Positions 1 to 9,085 of a DNA stretch of 64,000 bases are shown here, one piece after another (positions within the stretch are counted from its first letter, which is position 1; every line of letters begins with the position of its first letter). The position numbers were made by a program, and so were the translations under genes. Source of the DNA: Sphingomonas sp. H160509 (GTDB lineage Bacteria > Pseudomonadota > Alphaproteobacteria > Sphingomonadales > Sphingomonadaceae); NCBI RefSeq assembly GCF_024124765.2, contig NZ_JAMXSR020000002.1:2406001-2470000 (forward strand). The letters are read 5' to 3'. Under the pieces are notes generated by a model. It worked only from the letters and a program-made list of their open reading frames with translations, had not been told where the DNA came from and did no database searches.

Positions 1-1779
1 GACGGGAGTGGGCTGCGTGCCGTAGCGGCCGAATACATCCTCCATCGCGGAGGAGATTTCGCCGAGGGTGGCGCGGGCTCGGGCGCAGTCGACGGCGAGG
101 GCGAGGAGGTTGTTCTCAAATCCTCCCCGACCCGGGGAGGTGGCAGCCGGAGGCTGACGGAGGGGGGGCTTCCGCGGGCGTATCCTTTTTGTGGAACGCC
201 CCCTCCACCATCCTGCGGATGGTCCCCCTCCCCTTGCAGGGGGAGGAATTGAGCCGCTTCGTGCACCGTGGCGCAACGCATCTAGCGCAGCACGGCATGC
301 CGCCTCATCCCGCGCGGCCTTAACCCGCGCGATTCGTTCGATCTGGCCTGCCCTCACCGCGACATTGTCCACGTCGAGGATCTCGATCGCGTCCTGTTCG
401 GCGAGCTTGTACTTGTTGACGCCGACGATGACGTCCTCGCCGCGATCGACGCGCGCCTGGCGGCCGGCGGCGGCTTCCTCGATCATCGCCTTGGGCCAGC
501 CTGCTGCGACCGCCTTCGCCATGCCGCCTTCGGACTGGATCCGCTCGATCAGGCTCCAGGCGCCGTCGACCAGCGACTGCGTCAGGCTCTCGATATAATA
601 GCTGCCGCCGAGCGGATCGACGACCTTGGTCATCCCCGTCTCTTCCTGGATCACGATCTGCGTGTTGCGCGCGATCCGCGCCGAGAAGTCGGTCGGCAGC
701 GCGATCGCCTCGTCGAGCGCGTTGGTGTGGAGCGACTGCGTGCCGCCCAGCATCGCCGCCATCGCCTCGATCGTCGTCCGCATGACGTTGTTGTACGGAT
801 CCTGCTCGGTGAGCGAGACGCCGCTGGTCTGGCAATGCGTGCGCAGCATCTTCGACCGCTCGTCCTGCGCGCCTAGCTGCGTCATCGCGCGGTGCCAGAG
901 CACGCGGGCGGCGCGAAGCTTGGCGATCTCCATGAAGAAGTTCATGCCGATCGCGAAGAAGAAGCTCAGCCGCCCCGCGAACTTGTCGATGTCTAGGCCG
1001 CTCGCGACGCCGTATTTCACATATTCCATGCCGTCGGCGATCGTGAAGGCGAGCTCGTGGAGCTGCGTCGCCCCCCGCCTCCTGCATGTGATAGCCGCTG
1101 ATCGAGATGCTGTTGAACTTGGGCATCTCGCGGCTCGTGTAGCCGAAGATATCCGAGATGATCCGCATGCTCGGCTCGGGCGGGTAGATATAGGTGTTGC
1201 GGACCATGAACTCCTTGAGGATGTCGTTCTGGATGGTCCCGTCGAGCAATTTGCGGTCGACGCCCTGCTCCTCGCCGGCGACGATGAAGAAGGCGAGGAT
1301 CGGAATCACCGCGCCGTTCATCGTCATCGAGACGGACATCTTGTCGAGCGGGATGCCGTCGAAGAGGATCTTCATGTCCTCGACCGAGTCGATCGCGACG
1401 CCCGCCTTGCCGACATCGCCGGTGACGCGGGGGGTGGTCCGAGTCGTAGCCGCGGTGCGTGGCGAGATCGAACGCTACCGAGAGGCCTTTCTGGCCGGCG
1501 GCTAGGTTGCGACGGTAGAAGGCGTTCGAGGCTTCGGCGGTGGAGAAGCCGGCGTATTGGCGGATCGTCCAGGGGCGCCCCGCGTACATCGACGCGCGGA
1601 CGCCGCGGGTGAAGGGGGCGAAACCTGGGAGGCCGGGGTCTTCGCGCACGTCTTCTGCGGTGTAGAGCGGCTTGACGTCGATGCCTTCGGGGGTCGGCCA
1701 GGTGAGGTCGGCGCCTTTGACTTCCTTGCCGGCGAGCGCCTGCCAGTCGGCTAGCGTGGGGGTTCGGTTTGTCAGTCAT
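1..1779 (-). CDS. scpA: methylmalonyl-CoA mutase, large subunit (partial, frameshifted)
   Basis: B12-dependent isomerisation of (R)-methylmalonyl-CoA to succinyl-CoA, the last step of propionyl-CoA assimilation. Recognised from family blocks such as [59 protein letters not shown] and [19 protein letters not shown]. The start is ATG at 1779 (MTDKPNP). Three one-base insertions in G/C runs near 1763, 1433 and 1067 break the frame; removing each restores the family sequence. The cobalamin-binding C-terminus lies beyond base 1. A 135-bp palindromic repeat (119-253) sits in frame and adds about 45 residues just before NNLLALAVD. Last gene of the minus-strand propionyl-CoA cluster that can be seen. 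Identity is secure; whether the gene is functional is not. Confidence 0.93.
119..253. repeat. paired palindromic repeat inserted in frame inside scpA
   Basis: Two facing hairpin units: CCTCCCC...GGGGAGG at the left and CCCCTCCCCTTGCAGGGG at the right, ending AATTGAG. The same architecture, and in part the same ends, recur between genes at 26161-26284 and 53624-53736. The length is 135 bp, a multiple of three, and the minus-strand mutase frame runs through it without a stop. Confidence 0.8.
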
Positions 1780-1792
1780 TACCTAGCACCTA

Positions 1793-1894
1793 GTTCCCCG
1801 GCGAAGGCCGGGGCCCAGCCCCTCAAATAAGCTGCGCGCGGGAGCGCGTTCGATGCTGCGCATCGAGCCTGGGCCCCGGCCTTCGCCGGGGAAC
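1793..1894. repeat. paired palindromic intergenic repeat (CCCCGGCGAAGGCCGGGG family)
   Basis: Perfect 25-nt inverted arms (1793-1817 and 1870-1894) around about 50 nt of spacer, in the gap between the hydratase and mutase genes. The same family occurs at 28633-28738 and 62251-62354. Confidence 0.85.
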
Positions 1895-1909
1895 GAGAAG
1901 AGCGAGTCG

Positions 1910-2695
1910 TCACTTGCCCGTGAACACCGGTTTGCGCTTCGTCAGGAACGCGATGCCGCCTTCCATCGAGTCCGCAGACCCGCGTGCATCCCGCTGGTTC
2001 GCAGCCTCCGCCTGCATCGCCGTCGCATAATCCGTTTCGTACGCAGCAGTGATCGCCCGCCGCATCAACCCGAGGGCGACCGTCGGCATCGCTGCCAGCC
2101 GTTCAGCCAGCGCGAACGCCTCCGCATCCAGCGCATCGTCCGCGACCACCTTGTGCACCATCCCCCAGTCGAGCGCCTTGGCCGCCGGCACCCGCTCGCC
2201 AAGCATCATCATCTCGGTCGCGCGGGCCTTGCCGATCAACCGCGGCAGCATCCACGACGCGCCACCATCCGGCACCAGCCCGATATTCACGAACGCCTGA
2301 AGAAAATACGCGCTCTCGCTGGCCACACAGAAATCGGCAGCGAGCGCGAGGCTGCAGCCGATCCCTGCCGCAGGACCACGCACCGCGCTGACCACCGGCA
2401 CCGAGAGCGCGGCGATCGCTGCCATCGTCGGGTTGTAACTCCCGGTCAGTGCCGCGAACGTCGTCTCGCCCGGATTGTCCGAACCAAGCGCGCCACCACC
2501 GACATCAGCGCCCGAGCAGAACGCACGGCCGGCACCTGAAATCAGTACCGCGCGGGCGCCATCCAGATCGGCCAGCGCCGCCTTCAATTCCTCGAACATC
2601 GCCGGTGGCGCGGCGTTCAGCCGGTCGGGCCGGTTCAGCGTCAGCACCAGCACGTCGCCGCGCCGTTCGCTCAGGATATGCTCGTACGCGGCCAT
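1910..2695 (-). CDS. enoyl-CoA hydratase/isomerase family protein
   Basis: Crotonase-fold protein of 261 aa, the usual family length. Seen: LTLNRPDRLNA near the N-terminus, the oxyanion-hole segment GAGRAFCSGADV (about residues 54-65) and VRGPAAGIGCSLALAAD (about 104-120). It would hydrate or isomerise an acyl-CoA in the cytosol. The PaaG/PaaB-type and generic hydratases cannot be separated by eye. It lies between the epimerase and the mutase on the same strand, 10 nt after the epimerase stop, so it is probably co-transcribed with the propionyl-CoA genes. That suggests a role in the branched-chain or odd-chain acyl-CoA oxidation feeding the pathway (inference). Confidence 0.9.
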   Translation of the reverse strand: MAAYEHILSERRGDVLVLTLNRPDRLNAAPPAMFEELKAALADLDGARAVLISGAGRAFCSGADVGGGALGSDNPGETTFAALTGSYNPTMAAIAALSVPVVSAVRGPAAGIGCSLALAADFCVASESAYFLQAFVNIGLVPDGGASWMLPRLIGKARATEMMMLGERVPAAKALDWGMVHKVVADDALDAEAFALAERLAAMPTVALGLMRRAITAAYETDYATAMQAEAANQRDARGSADSMEGGIAFLTKRKPVFTGK

Positions 2696-2705
2696 CAGAT
2701 CTCTC

Positions 2706-3131
2706 CTAGTGCGCGCCGGTATCGCCCGGCGTCTCCATCAACTCGACCAGCATGCCGCCGAAATCCTTCGGGTGCACGAACACGATCGGCGTGCCGTGCG
2801 CGCCGATCCGTGGCTCGCCCAACACGGTCGCGCCCTTCGCCTTCAGGTCGGCGACCGCGGCGGCGATATCGGCGACCTCGAAGCAGACGTGATGCTGACC
2901 GCCGGCCGGGTTTTTGCGCAGGAAGCCGGCGATCGGCGAACTCTCGTCATATGGCTCGATCAGCTCGATCTGCGTGTTGGGCGCATCGATGAAGCACACC
3001 TTCACGCCCTGCGCAGGCAGGTCGAACGGCTCGCCGATCGCGGTCGCACCGAGCAGCAGGCGATACGTCTCGACCGACTTCGCGATCGACGGCGTCGCGA
3101 CACCGACATGGTTGAGCCGGCCCAATGTCAT
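2706..3131 (-). CDS. mce: methylmalonyl-CoA epimerase
   Basis: VOC-fold metalloenzyme interconverting (S)- and (R)-methylmalonyl-CoA, linking the carboxylase product to the mutase substrate. Seen: LNHVGVATPSI at the N-terminus (metal-ligand His), GGQHHVCFEV mid-protein, and a terminal FGGMLVELME with the usual metal-ligand Glu. The ATG at 3131 gives about 141 aa, the family length; the frame stays open further upstream, but that would add non-conserved sequence. The ATG overlaps the TGA of the upstream gene (ATGA at 3128-3131), indicating translational coupling. Confidence 0.95.
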   Translation of the reverse strand: MTLGRLNHVGVATPSIAKSVETYRLLLGATAIGEPFDLPAQGVKVCFIDAPNTQIELIEPYDESSPIAGFLRKNPAGGQHHVCFEVADIAAAVADLKAKGATVLGEPRIGAHGTPIVFVHPKDFGGMLVELMETPGDTGAH

Positions 3132-3635
3132 TGCGCATCCTTCGGTGGTGGCGGCGGCGTGGGAACGACACCCAGCGTGTAACCGCACACGCCGAGCACC
3201 TGCCGGATCATCGCATCACCGGTCGGCGCGACGAAATTCGCCTGCACCGCAAAGCTCGCGCCGTTGGTGGTCTCGACCCGTACCGTCTTCGATTTTACCA
3301 GAAACGTGGTCAGCCTGGTGATCGCCTCTGGATCGGTGACGTAGGTCCCCGTTCCCGGAAACTGCCAGTTATAGGTGAACGCCGGCCCGCCATCGAAGCG
3401 CACCGCGACAGGTTTGTCCGGTCCCTGTCCGAGCGGCTGCGGCTGGATGAACTGGATTGACACGATCGGCTCCGGACGCCACGTCGCACTTTACGACGAA
3501 GCGCGACAAACCGTCATTGCCTGTGACCGACGCGGAGATGCTGCGCACGCCAGTCGCGTTGGTGCGATCTGCGAGCTTCCAGGTTGGTGCAGGCGCCGCC
3601 ACGGCTGCGGCTTGAAGCAGAAGAAACGCGATCAT
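3128..3635 (-). CDS. secreted hypothetical protein (frameshifted)
   Basis: Unrecognised. The start at 3635 gives a hydrophobic leader (MIAFLLLQAAAVAAPAP) typical of a signal peptide, then a mature domain of about 150 aa with two cysteines (VKCDV and GVCGYT) that could form a disulfide. A one-base break near 3470 splits it; correcting it gives 168 aa ending in a proline run before the stop. Its start overlaps the upstream coiled-coil gene (ATGA) and its stop overlaps mce, so it is embedded in the methylmalonyl-CoA operon. Function unknown. Confidence 0.7.
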
Positions 3636-3847
3636 CCCTCAATCCTCCGCTGCTGGGCCGCCGCCATTGCGGCACCTTCGATCACCCCTTCCAGGCGAGA
3701 CACGCGATCGCGGAGATCACCATGCGCGCCGGCAAGACCGGCAAGTCGCCCGCCAAGCTGGGCGACGTCCCGATCAAGGCCATCCAGCTGATCCTTCAGC
3801 GTCAGGATCGTCTTGAAAACGCCGAATGCTTTCTCACCCGCACTCAC
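3632..3847 (-). CDS. small coiled-coil hypothetical protein
   Basis: 71 aa. After a short leader (KAFGVFKTILTL) almost the whole protein shows heptad-like hydrophobic spacing (LDGLDRDVAQLGGRLAGLAG, then LRDRVSRLEGVIE), predicting a coiled coil. ATGA overlaps on both sides (with the RHH gene upstream and the secreted protein downstream) make it part of a tightly coupled run. It resembles the small RLxRLExxIE coiled-coil proteins common in alphaproteobacteria, but I cannot assign a role. Confidence 0.65.
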   Translation of the reverse strand: MSAGEKAFGVFKTILTLKDQLDGLDRDVAQLGGRLAGLAGAHGDLRDRVSRLEGVIEGAAMAAAQQRRIEG

Positions 3848-4128
3848 GGTCTTTCGCCCGCCAGCACCGCATCGACCACAGCGCAGGTGCGCGCGATATT
3901 CTCACGCATCGACTGGATGGACATCTTCATGTCGTCGACAGCGGCCTCGATCTCCGGTGCGAGAAACGCCAATGCCGCTTCCTCGTCGCGCGACGCCGGT
4001 GCGGCAATGTACCGCGTTGTCGCTTCACGCACGACGCGGCCGACGGACATGCCGCTGTTCGCCGCGAACGCATCGAGCGCGGCCTTGTGATCGGGCGTAG
4101 TCAGAAACGTCACGCGTTCGGTCTGCAT
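3844..4128 (-). CDS. ribbon-helix-helix domain protein
   Basis: 94 aa from ATG 4128 (an in-frame ATG at 4146 is possible but overlaps the likely control region). The N-terminal 40 residues (ERVTFLTTPDHKAALDAFA, then MSVGRVVREATTRYI) have the strand-helix-helix pattern of RHH DNA-binding proteins; the rest is predicted helix. It is followed by a coupled coiled-coil gene. An inverted repeat TGATAA-N5-TTATCA lies 23 bp upstream, consistent with autoregulation (inference). It could also be an antitoxin-like protein, but no recognisable toxin lies beside it. Confidence 0.65.
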   Translation of the reverse strand: MQTERVTFLTTPDHKAALDAFAANSGMSVGRVVREATTRYIAAPASRDEEAALAFLAPEIEAAVDDMKMSIQSMRENIARTCAVVDAVLAGERP

Positions 4129-4150
4129 GTCACGACTCCTTCGCATGACA

Positions 4151-4167
4151 TGATAATGTGCTTATCA
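4151..4167. promoter_or_regulatory. candidate operator upstream of the RHH gene
   Basis: Perfect inverted repeat TGATAA-N5-TTATCA, within AT-rich sequence that stands out from its surroundings, 23 bp before ATG 4128 and in the gap after pccB. Position and symmetry suggest a binding site for the RHH protein itself. Confidence 0.45.
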
Positions 4168-4187
4168 TCATGCAACAAGCCGCCGGA

Positions 4188-5718
4188 TCACAACGGGATG
4201 TTGTCATGCTTCTTCCACGGATTCTCCAGCGCCTTGCCGCGAAGTTTCCGTAGGCCGAGGCGCGATGCGGCGGCGGGTCGAGTGGGGCTGGATGACCTCG
4301 TCGATAAAGCCCTTCGAGGCGGCGACGAACGGGTTGGCGAACCGCGCCTCGTATTCCGCGGTGCGTTCGGCGATCTCTTCGGGCGTCTTGCCGCGGAAGA
4401 TGATCTCGACCGCGCCCTTCGCGCCCATCACCGCGATCTCGGCGGTCGGCCACGCATAGTTGAGGTCGCCGCGCAGGTGCTTCGACGCCATCACGTCGTA
4501 CGCGCCGCCATACGCTTTGCGCGTAATGACGGTGATCTTGGGCACGGTCGCCTCGGCATAGGCGAACAAAAGTTTCGCGCCGTGCTTGATGATGCCGTTA
4601 TGCTCCTGCGCAGTGCCGGGCAGGAAGCCGGGGACATCGACGAAGGTCACGATTGGGATCTCGAACGCGTCGCAGAAGCGCACGAACCGCGCCGCCTTCT
4701 TCGACGAATTGATGTCGAGCACGCCCGCGAGCACCATCGGCTGGTTCGCGACGAAGCCGACCGTGCGGCCTTCGATGCGGCCGAAGCCGGTGATGATGTT
4801 GGCGGCGTGTGCCGGCTGCGTCTCGAAGAAATCGCCTTCGTCGACGGTCTTCCGGATCAGCTCGTGCATGTCGTAGGGGCTGGTTCGCCGACGCCGGGAT
4901 CAGCGTGTCGAGGCTTTCCCCGATCCGGTCCCATTCGTCCGCAGTCGGGCGCTCGGGCACGCCTTCGCGATTGGACGACGGCAGGAAATCGAAGAAATCG
5001 CGCGCCGCGAGCAAGGCCTCGATGTCGTTTTCGAACGCGTTGTCGGCGACCGACGTCTTGGTGGTGTGCGTCACTGCGCCGCCGAGCGCCTCCTGCGTCA
5101 CGACCTCGTTGGTCACCGTCTTGACCACGTCGGGGCCGGTCACGAACATGTAGCTCGAATCCTTCACCATGAAGATGAAGTCGGTCATCGCGGGGGAATA
5201 GACCGCGCCGCCTGCGCACGGGCCCATGATCAGCGACAGCTGTGGCACGACGCCGGAGGCGAGCGCGTTGCGCTGGAACACCTCGGCATAGCCGCCGAGC
5301 GAGGCGACCCCCCTCCTGGATGCGTGCGCCGCCGCTATCGTTGAGACCGATGATCGGCGCGCCGACCTTCATCGCGCTGTCCATCACCTTGCAGATTTTT
5401 TGCGCATGACGTTCGCTGAGGGACCCGCCGAATACGGTGAAGTCCTGGCTGAAGACGAACACGAGGCGGCCGTTGATCGTGCCCGAGCCGGTGACCACGC
5501 CGTCGCCGGGGATCACCTGGTCCTGCATGCCGAAATCGACGCAGTTGTGCTCGACGTACATGTCGAGCTCCTCGAACGATCCCTCGTCCAGCAGCACGTC
5601 AAGGCGCTCCCTCGCGGTGAGCTTACCCTTGGCGTGCTGCGCTGCGATCCGCTTTATGCCCCCCGCCGACTCTGGCGGCTTCGCGGCGGCGTTCAAGCTC
5701 TTCGATCGTCGATGACAT
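4188..5718 (-). CDS. pccB: propionyl-CoA carboxylase beta subunit (frameshifted)
   Basis: Carboxyltransferase subunit that moves CO2 from biotin to propionyl-CoA, giving (S)-methylmalonyl-CoA. Seen: [29 protein letters not shown], the acyl-CoA/oxyanion region [28 protein letters not shown], and the C-terminal [10 protein letters not shown] typical of the family. The start [16 protein letters not shown] is at 5718. Four one-base insertions (near 5660, 5310, 4877 and 4245) interrupt it; removing them gives 508 aa, the normal length. First gene of the minus-strand cluster and divergent from its probable regulator at 5819. The biotin-bearing alpha subunit is not in the window. Confidence 0.95.
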
Positions 5719-5759
5719 CGTCTCTCCGTCCTGTTGCTGGCCTTCACAGAGCGGGATGC

Positions 5760-5808
5760 GATGCGCAAATGCAATGTTGCAAACTTGTGCGTCGGATGTT
5801 TGCAAATT
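5760..5808. promoter_or_regulatory. TTTGCAAA-type operator cluster between pccB and its regulator
   Basis: The 100-bp divergent gap holds a perfect TTTGCAAA (5799-5806), a TTGCAAA (5777-5783) and TGCGCAAA (5762-5769). PccR/ScfR regulators of propionyl-CoA genes in Rhodobacter are described as binding paired TTTGCAAA boxes, and the adjacent gene belongs to that family. Spacing here is not the simple N4 pair, so the exact site is uncertain. Confidence 0.6.
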
Positions 5809-5818
5809 AGGCGGAGGG

Positions 5819-7213
5819 ATGACCCTGCCCGCTCGTCGCCTCTTCGTCGGACATCGCCTGCGCGACCTGCGCCGCGTTCTGGGAATCAGCCAGGCGGCGA
5901 TGGCCGTGCGGATCGGGTTGTCCGTCAGCTATCTCTCACAGATCGAGAATGGCGACCGCCCGGTGACGGAAGGCGTGCTGATCACGCTCGCGCGCGAATT
6001 TCCGGCGGATTGGGGCAGCATCGATGCGGCGGACGATACCGCGTTGCTGATCGCGACGCTGGAGGCGGTGTCGGACACGAGTGTCGAGGCGCCCGCGCTC
6101 GACGAGACCGCGGTGCGGCGGGCGGTGAAGCACCAGCCGTTGTTGGCGCAGCGCCTTGTCGCGATGCACGACGCGTATCGGCGGGCGCAGGAGCAGTTGC
6201 GGGCGCTGGACGACCGGCTGGTGGCGGGATCAGGGGCGCCGGGGTTGCTGCCGTGGGAGGACGTGCGCGACTGGTTTCATGCGGCGGGCAATTATGTCGA
6301 TGCGCTCGACCGGCGGGCGGAGGAGATCGGCGAGACTTTGGGGGCGGACCGGATCGCGTCGCTTGAGGCTAGGCTTGCCGCGCGCGGCGTGTCGGTTGCG
6401 ATCTCCGGAGCGCTTGCCGCGCCGCTTCGCGATTATGACGGCGCAACGTTGCGGCTCGACGGGTCGCAGCCGGGGAGACCACCCTGTTCTCGCTCGCGCA
6501 TCAGGTCGCGCGACACGAATTCGGCGACGTCATCGGCGGGATCGTCGCGGCGTCGGAGATGGCGTCCGAAACGGCGCGCGCGCTGCTGACCGCGGGGCTG
6601 ACCAATTACGCGGCGGGGGCGATCGTCATGCCTTACACGCGCTTCCGCACCGAGGCGCGCAACGTCCGCCACGACATCGACCGGCTACGGCGGATCTTCG
6701 GGACGAGTTTCGAGCAGACGTGTCACCGGCTCTCGACGTTGCAGCGACCGGGCGCGCTGGGCATCCCGTTCTTCTTCTGCCGCGTCGACATGGCGGGGAA
6801 CATCACCAAGCGGCACTCCGCCACGCGACTTCAGTTCGCGCGGTTCGGAGGGGGCGTGTCCGTTGTGGATCGTCCACGAGGCGGTGGCGATCCCCGACCG
6901 GATACTGACTCAGCTGATCGAGACTACCGACGGCATCCGCTACGTCTCGATGGCGAAGGGGCTGGTGAAGCCGTCCGAGACGTACACGCGACCCGCGCGG
7001 CGCTATGCGGTGGCGCTGGGGTGCGAGGAGGCGAACGCGTCGGAGTTCATCTATGCGGACGCGCTGGGGACCGGAGGCACCGCCACGCCGATCGGGACGT
7101 CATGCCGCATCTGCCTGCGCACCGACTGCGACCAGCGCGCGTTTCCGCCGACCGCCAGCGAGATACGCGTCGATCCCGACCGCCGCGGCGCCGTGCCGTA
7201 CGAGGTGGTTTAG
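5819..7213 (+). CDS. short-chain acyl-CoA responsive XRE-type regulator (PccR/ScfR family, frameshifted)
   Basis: N-terminal helix-turn-helix ([20 protein letters not shown], then [13 protein letters not shown]), a middle region containing an ImmA/IrrE-like segment ([17 protein letters not shown]), and a C-terminal zinc-type domain with conserved cysteines ([23 protein letters not shown]). This architecture defines the short-chain fatty acyl-CoA regulators. One base appears lost near 6476 and one gained near 6857; net correction gives 464 aa. Start at ATG 5819, after GGAGGG. Divergent from pccB across TTTGCAAA boxes, so it probably controls the propionyl-CoA operon and itself. Confidence 0.88.
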
Positions 7214-7225
7214 CCCCATTGGAAC

Positions 7226-7250
7226 TCGATCGAAGTCCTACTTCGATCGA
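7226..7250. terminator. hairpin with perfect 10-bp stem
   Basis: TCGATCGAAG and CTTCGATCGA flank a 5-nt loop (TCCTA), directly downstream of the regulator stop at 7213. No T-tract follows on the plus strand, so it may be a weak terminator or an RNA-stabilising structure. Confidence 0.45.
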
Positions 7251-7257
7251 CACAAAG

Positions 7258-7281
7258 GCCCGGTGTGTTTCCACACCGGGC
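7258..7281. terminator. hairpin between the convergent regulator and amtB genes
   Basis: Perfect stem GCCCGGTGTG / CACACCGGGC with a TTTC loop. On the minus strand it is followed by CTTTGTG, so it probably ends the glnK-amtB transcript. Confidence 0.6.
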
Positions 7282-7337
7282 TAAGGTTGTCCGCAGGAGG
7301 AACGTCGTGGGTGCGGGCTCGACTGGCCCGCTACCGA

Positions 7338-8702
7338 TCAGTTGTAGGCGCGCTCGCCGTGTTCGCCGATGTCGAGACCCTCGTGCTCGACTTCCGGCGA
7401 GACCCGCAGACCGGTGACGGCCTTGGCGACGTAGATCGCGATCGTGGTGCCGATCGTGGCCCAGATGATCGTGACGATCACCGCCTGGAGCTGCACGAAG
7501 AGCTTGGCGCCCATCGCATAGTCCACAGCACCAGGGCCGCCGAGCGACGGGGCGTAGACCACCGCGGTGCCGATCGCGCCGATCATGCCGCCGATGCCAT
7601 GGATCCCGAAGGCGTCGAGCGAGTCGTCGTAACCGAGCATCGGCTTGAGCTTCGACACCGCCATGAAGCAGACGAGCGAGGCGATCGCGCCGAGGACGAT
7701 GGCGCCGAACGGGCCGGAGTTGCCCGCGGCCGGCGTGACGGCGACGAGGCCGGCGACGATGCCCGAGCAGAAGCCCAGTGCCGACCCCTTGTGACCCGAG
7801 AGCTTCTCGGCAAGCATCCAGAACAAAGCGGCGGACGCGGTGGCGACGAAGGTGTTGAGCATCGCGAGTGCGGCCGAACCGTTCGCCTCGAGCGCAGAGC
7901 CTGCGTTGAAGCCGAACCAGCCGACCCAGAGCAGCCCGGTGCCGATGCCGGTCATGACCAGCGAATGCGGTGCCATCGGTTCCTTCGGATAGCCGATGCG
8001 CTTGCCGAGGATCAGCGCCGCCACCAGCGCCGAGACGCCGGCGTTGATGTGGACGACGGTGCCGCCGGCGAAATCGAGTGCGCCTGCCTTGAAGAAATAG
8101 CCGCTCGATGCCCACACCATGTGTGCGATCGGGAAGTAGACGATCGTCAACCAGACCAGGCCGAACACCATCACCGCCGAGAACTTCATGCGCTCGACGA
8201 CCGAGCCCAGGACCAGCGCGATGGTGATCGCGGCGAAGGTCATCTGGAAACAGATGAAGACATATTCGGGGATCTCGACGCCAGCCGTGAAGGTCGCCGC
8301 CTGCGAGGCGGGCGTGACGCCCTTCAGGAACGCCTTGTCGAAGCTGCCGATGAAGTTGCTGAGCAGCGGGTTGGTCACGTCCGGACCGAACGCCAGCGTG
8401 TAGCCCCACATCACCCAGATCAGCATCGCGAGCGCCGCGACGGCACCGATCTGCGTCATGGTCGACAGCATGTTCTTCGACCGCGTGAGGCCGCCGTAGA
8501 ACAGCGCGAGACCGGGCAGGATCATCATCAGGACGAGGATCGTCGAGGTCATCATCCAGGCGGTGTCGCCCTTGTTCACGGTAGCAACGACGGGCGCGAC
8601 CACCGGTGCGGCTGCTGCCTGTGCCCAGGCGGGTGCGGCGGCGATCATCGTCGCGCCGAACCCTAGAGCCGCGATGGCGACCTTCTTCAAATCATGCTTC
8701 AT
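7338..8702 (-). CDS. amtB: ammonium transporter
   Basis: Amt/MEP/Rh channel conducting ammonium or ammonia across the inner membrane. 454 aa with an N-terminal signal peptide (ending AAAPAWAQA), as in other proteobacterial AmtB proteins, then about 11 membrane spans. Diagnostic segments: ILVLMMILPGLALFYGGL, MWGYTLAFG, DFAGGTVVHINAGVSALVAA (the pore His region) and GIHGIGGMIGAIGTAV (second pore His). Follows glnK by 12 nt in one operon. PII normally plugs AmtB under nitrogen excess. Confidence 0.97.
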   Translation of the reverse strand: MKHDLKKVAIAALGFGATMIAAAPAWAQAAAAPVVAPVVATVNKGDTAWMMTSTILVLMMILPGLALFYGGLTRSKNMLSTMTQIGAVAALAMLIWVMWGYTLAFGPDVTNPLLSNFIGSFDKAFLKGVTPASQAATFTAGVEIPEYVFICFQMTFAAITIALVLGSVVERMKFSAVMVFGLVWLTIVYFPIAHMVWASSGYFFKAGALDFAGGTVVHINAGVSALVAALILGKRIGYPKEPMAPHSLVMTGIGTGLLWVGWFGFNAGSALEANGSAALAMLNTFVATASAALFWMLAEKLSGHKGSALGFCSGIVAGLVAVTPAAGNSGPFGAIVLGAIASLVCFMAVSKLKPMLGYDDSLDAFGIHGIGGMIGAIGTAVVYAPSLGGPGAVDYAMGAKLFVQLQAVIVTIIWATIGTTIAIYVAKAVTGLRVSPEVEHEGLDIGEHGERAYN

Positions 8703-8714
8703 CTCGTCCCCCCC

Positions 8715-9053
8715 TCAGAGCGCTGAATCGTCGGTTTCGCCGGTGCGGATCCGCACTGCCTGGCCGACGTCGAGCACGAAGATCTTGCCGTCGCCGATCG
8801 CACCGGTGTTCGCCGATGCCTGGATCGCCTCGACCACGCGGTCGGACAGGCTGGCGGCGCAGACCACCTCGATCTTGATCTTCGGCACCATGTTGGTGCT
8901 GTACTCGGCCCCCCGATAGATCTCGGTCTGGCCCTTCTGACGGCCGAACCCCTTGACCTCGGTGACCGTCATGCCCGCCACGCCGATCGTGGTGAGCGCT
9001 TCGCGCACCTCGTCGAGCTTGAACGGCTTGATGATGGCAATGACGAGTTTCAT
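8715..9053 (-). CDS. glnK: nitrogen regulatory protein PII
   Basis: 112 aa, the exact PII length. Seen: [19 protein letters not shown] at the N-terminus, T-loop [15 protein letters not shown] with the uridylylation target Tyr51, and the C-terminal [10 protein letters not shown] with nucleotide contacts. It senses 2-oxoglutarate, ATP and ADP and gates AmtB. Sitting directly before amtB behind a sigma-54 promoter marks it as GlnK rather than GlnB. Confidence 0.95.
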   Translation of the reverse strand: MKLVIAIIKPFKLDEVREALTTIGVAGMTVTEVKGFGRQKGQTEIYRGAEYSTNMVPKIKIEVVCAASLSDRVVEAIQASANTGAIGDGKIFVLDVGQAVRIRTGETDDSAL

Positions 9054-9085
9054 CGCGCCCCTTCCCCTTGTTACGGGAAATGCCT

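Noticed and set aside
1..1779. Calling scpA a pseudogene
   Set aside because: All three breaks are single extra bases in G/C runs, the same error type found in essential genes throughout the window; the repeat insertion itself keeps the frame.
3826..5124. 432-codon plus-strand open frame
   Set aside because: Complement of pccB and the RHH gene.
7005..8666. Long plus-strand open frame (553 codons) over amtB
   Set aside because: Antisense to a complete amtB; the predicted protein is a low-complexity Asp/Glu/Arg/His sequence typical of the complement of GC-rich genes.
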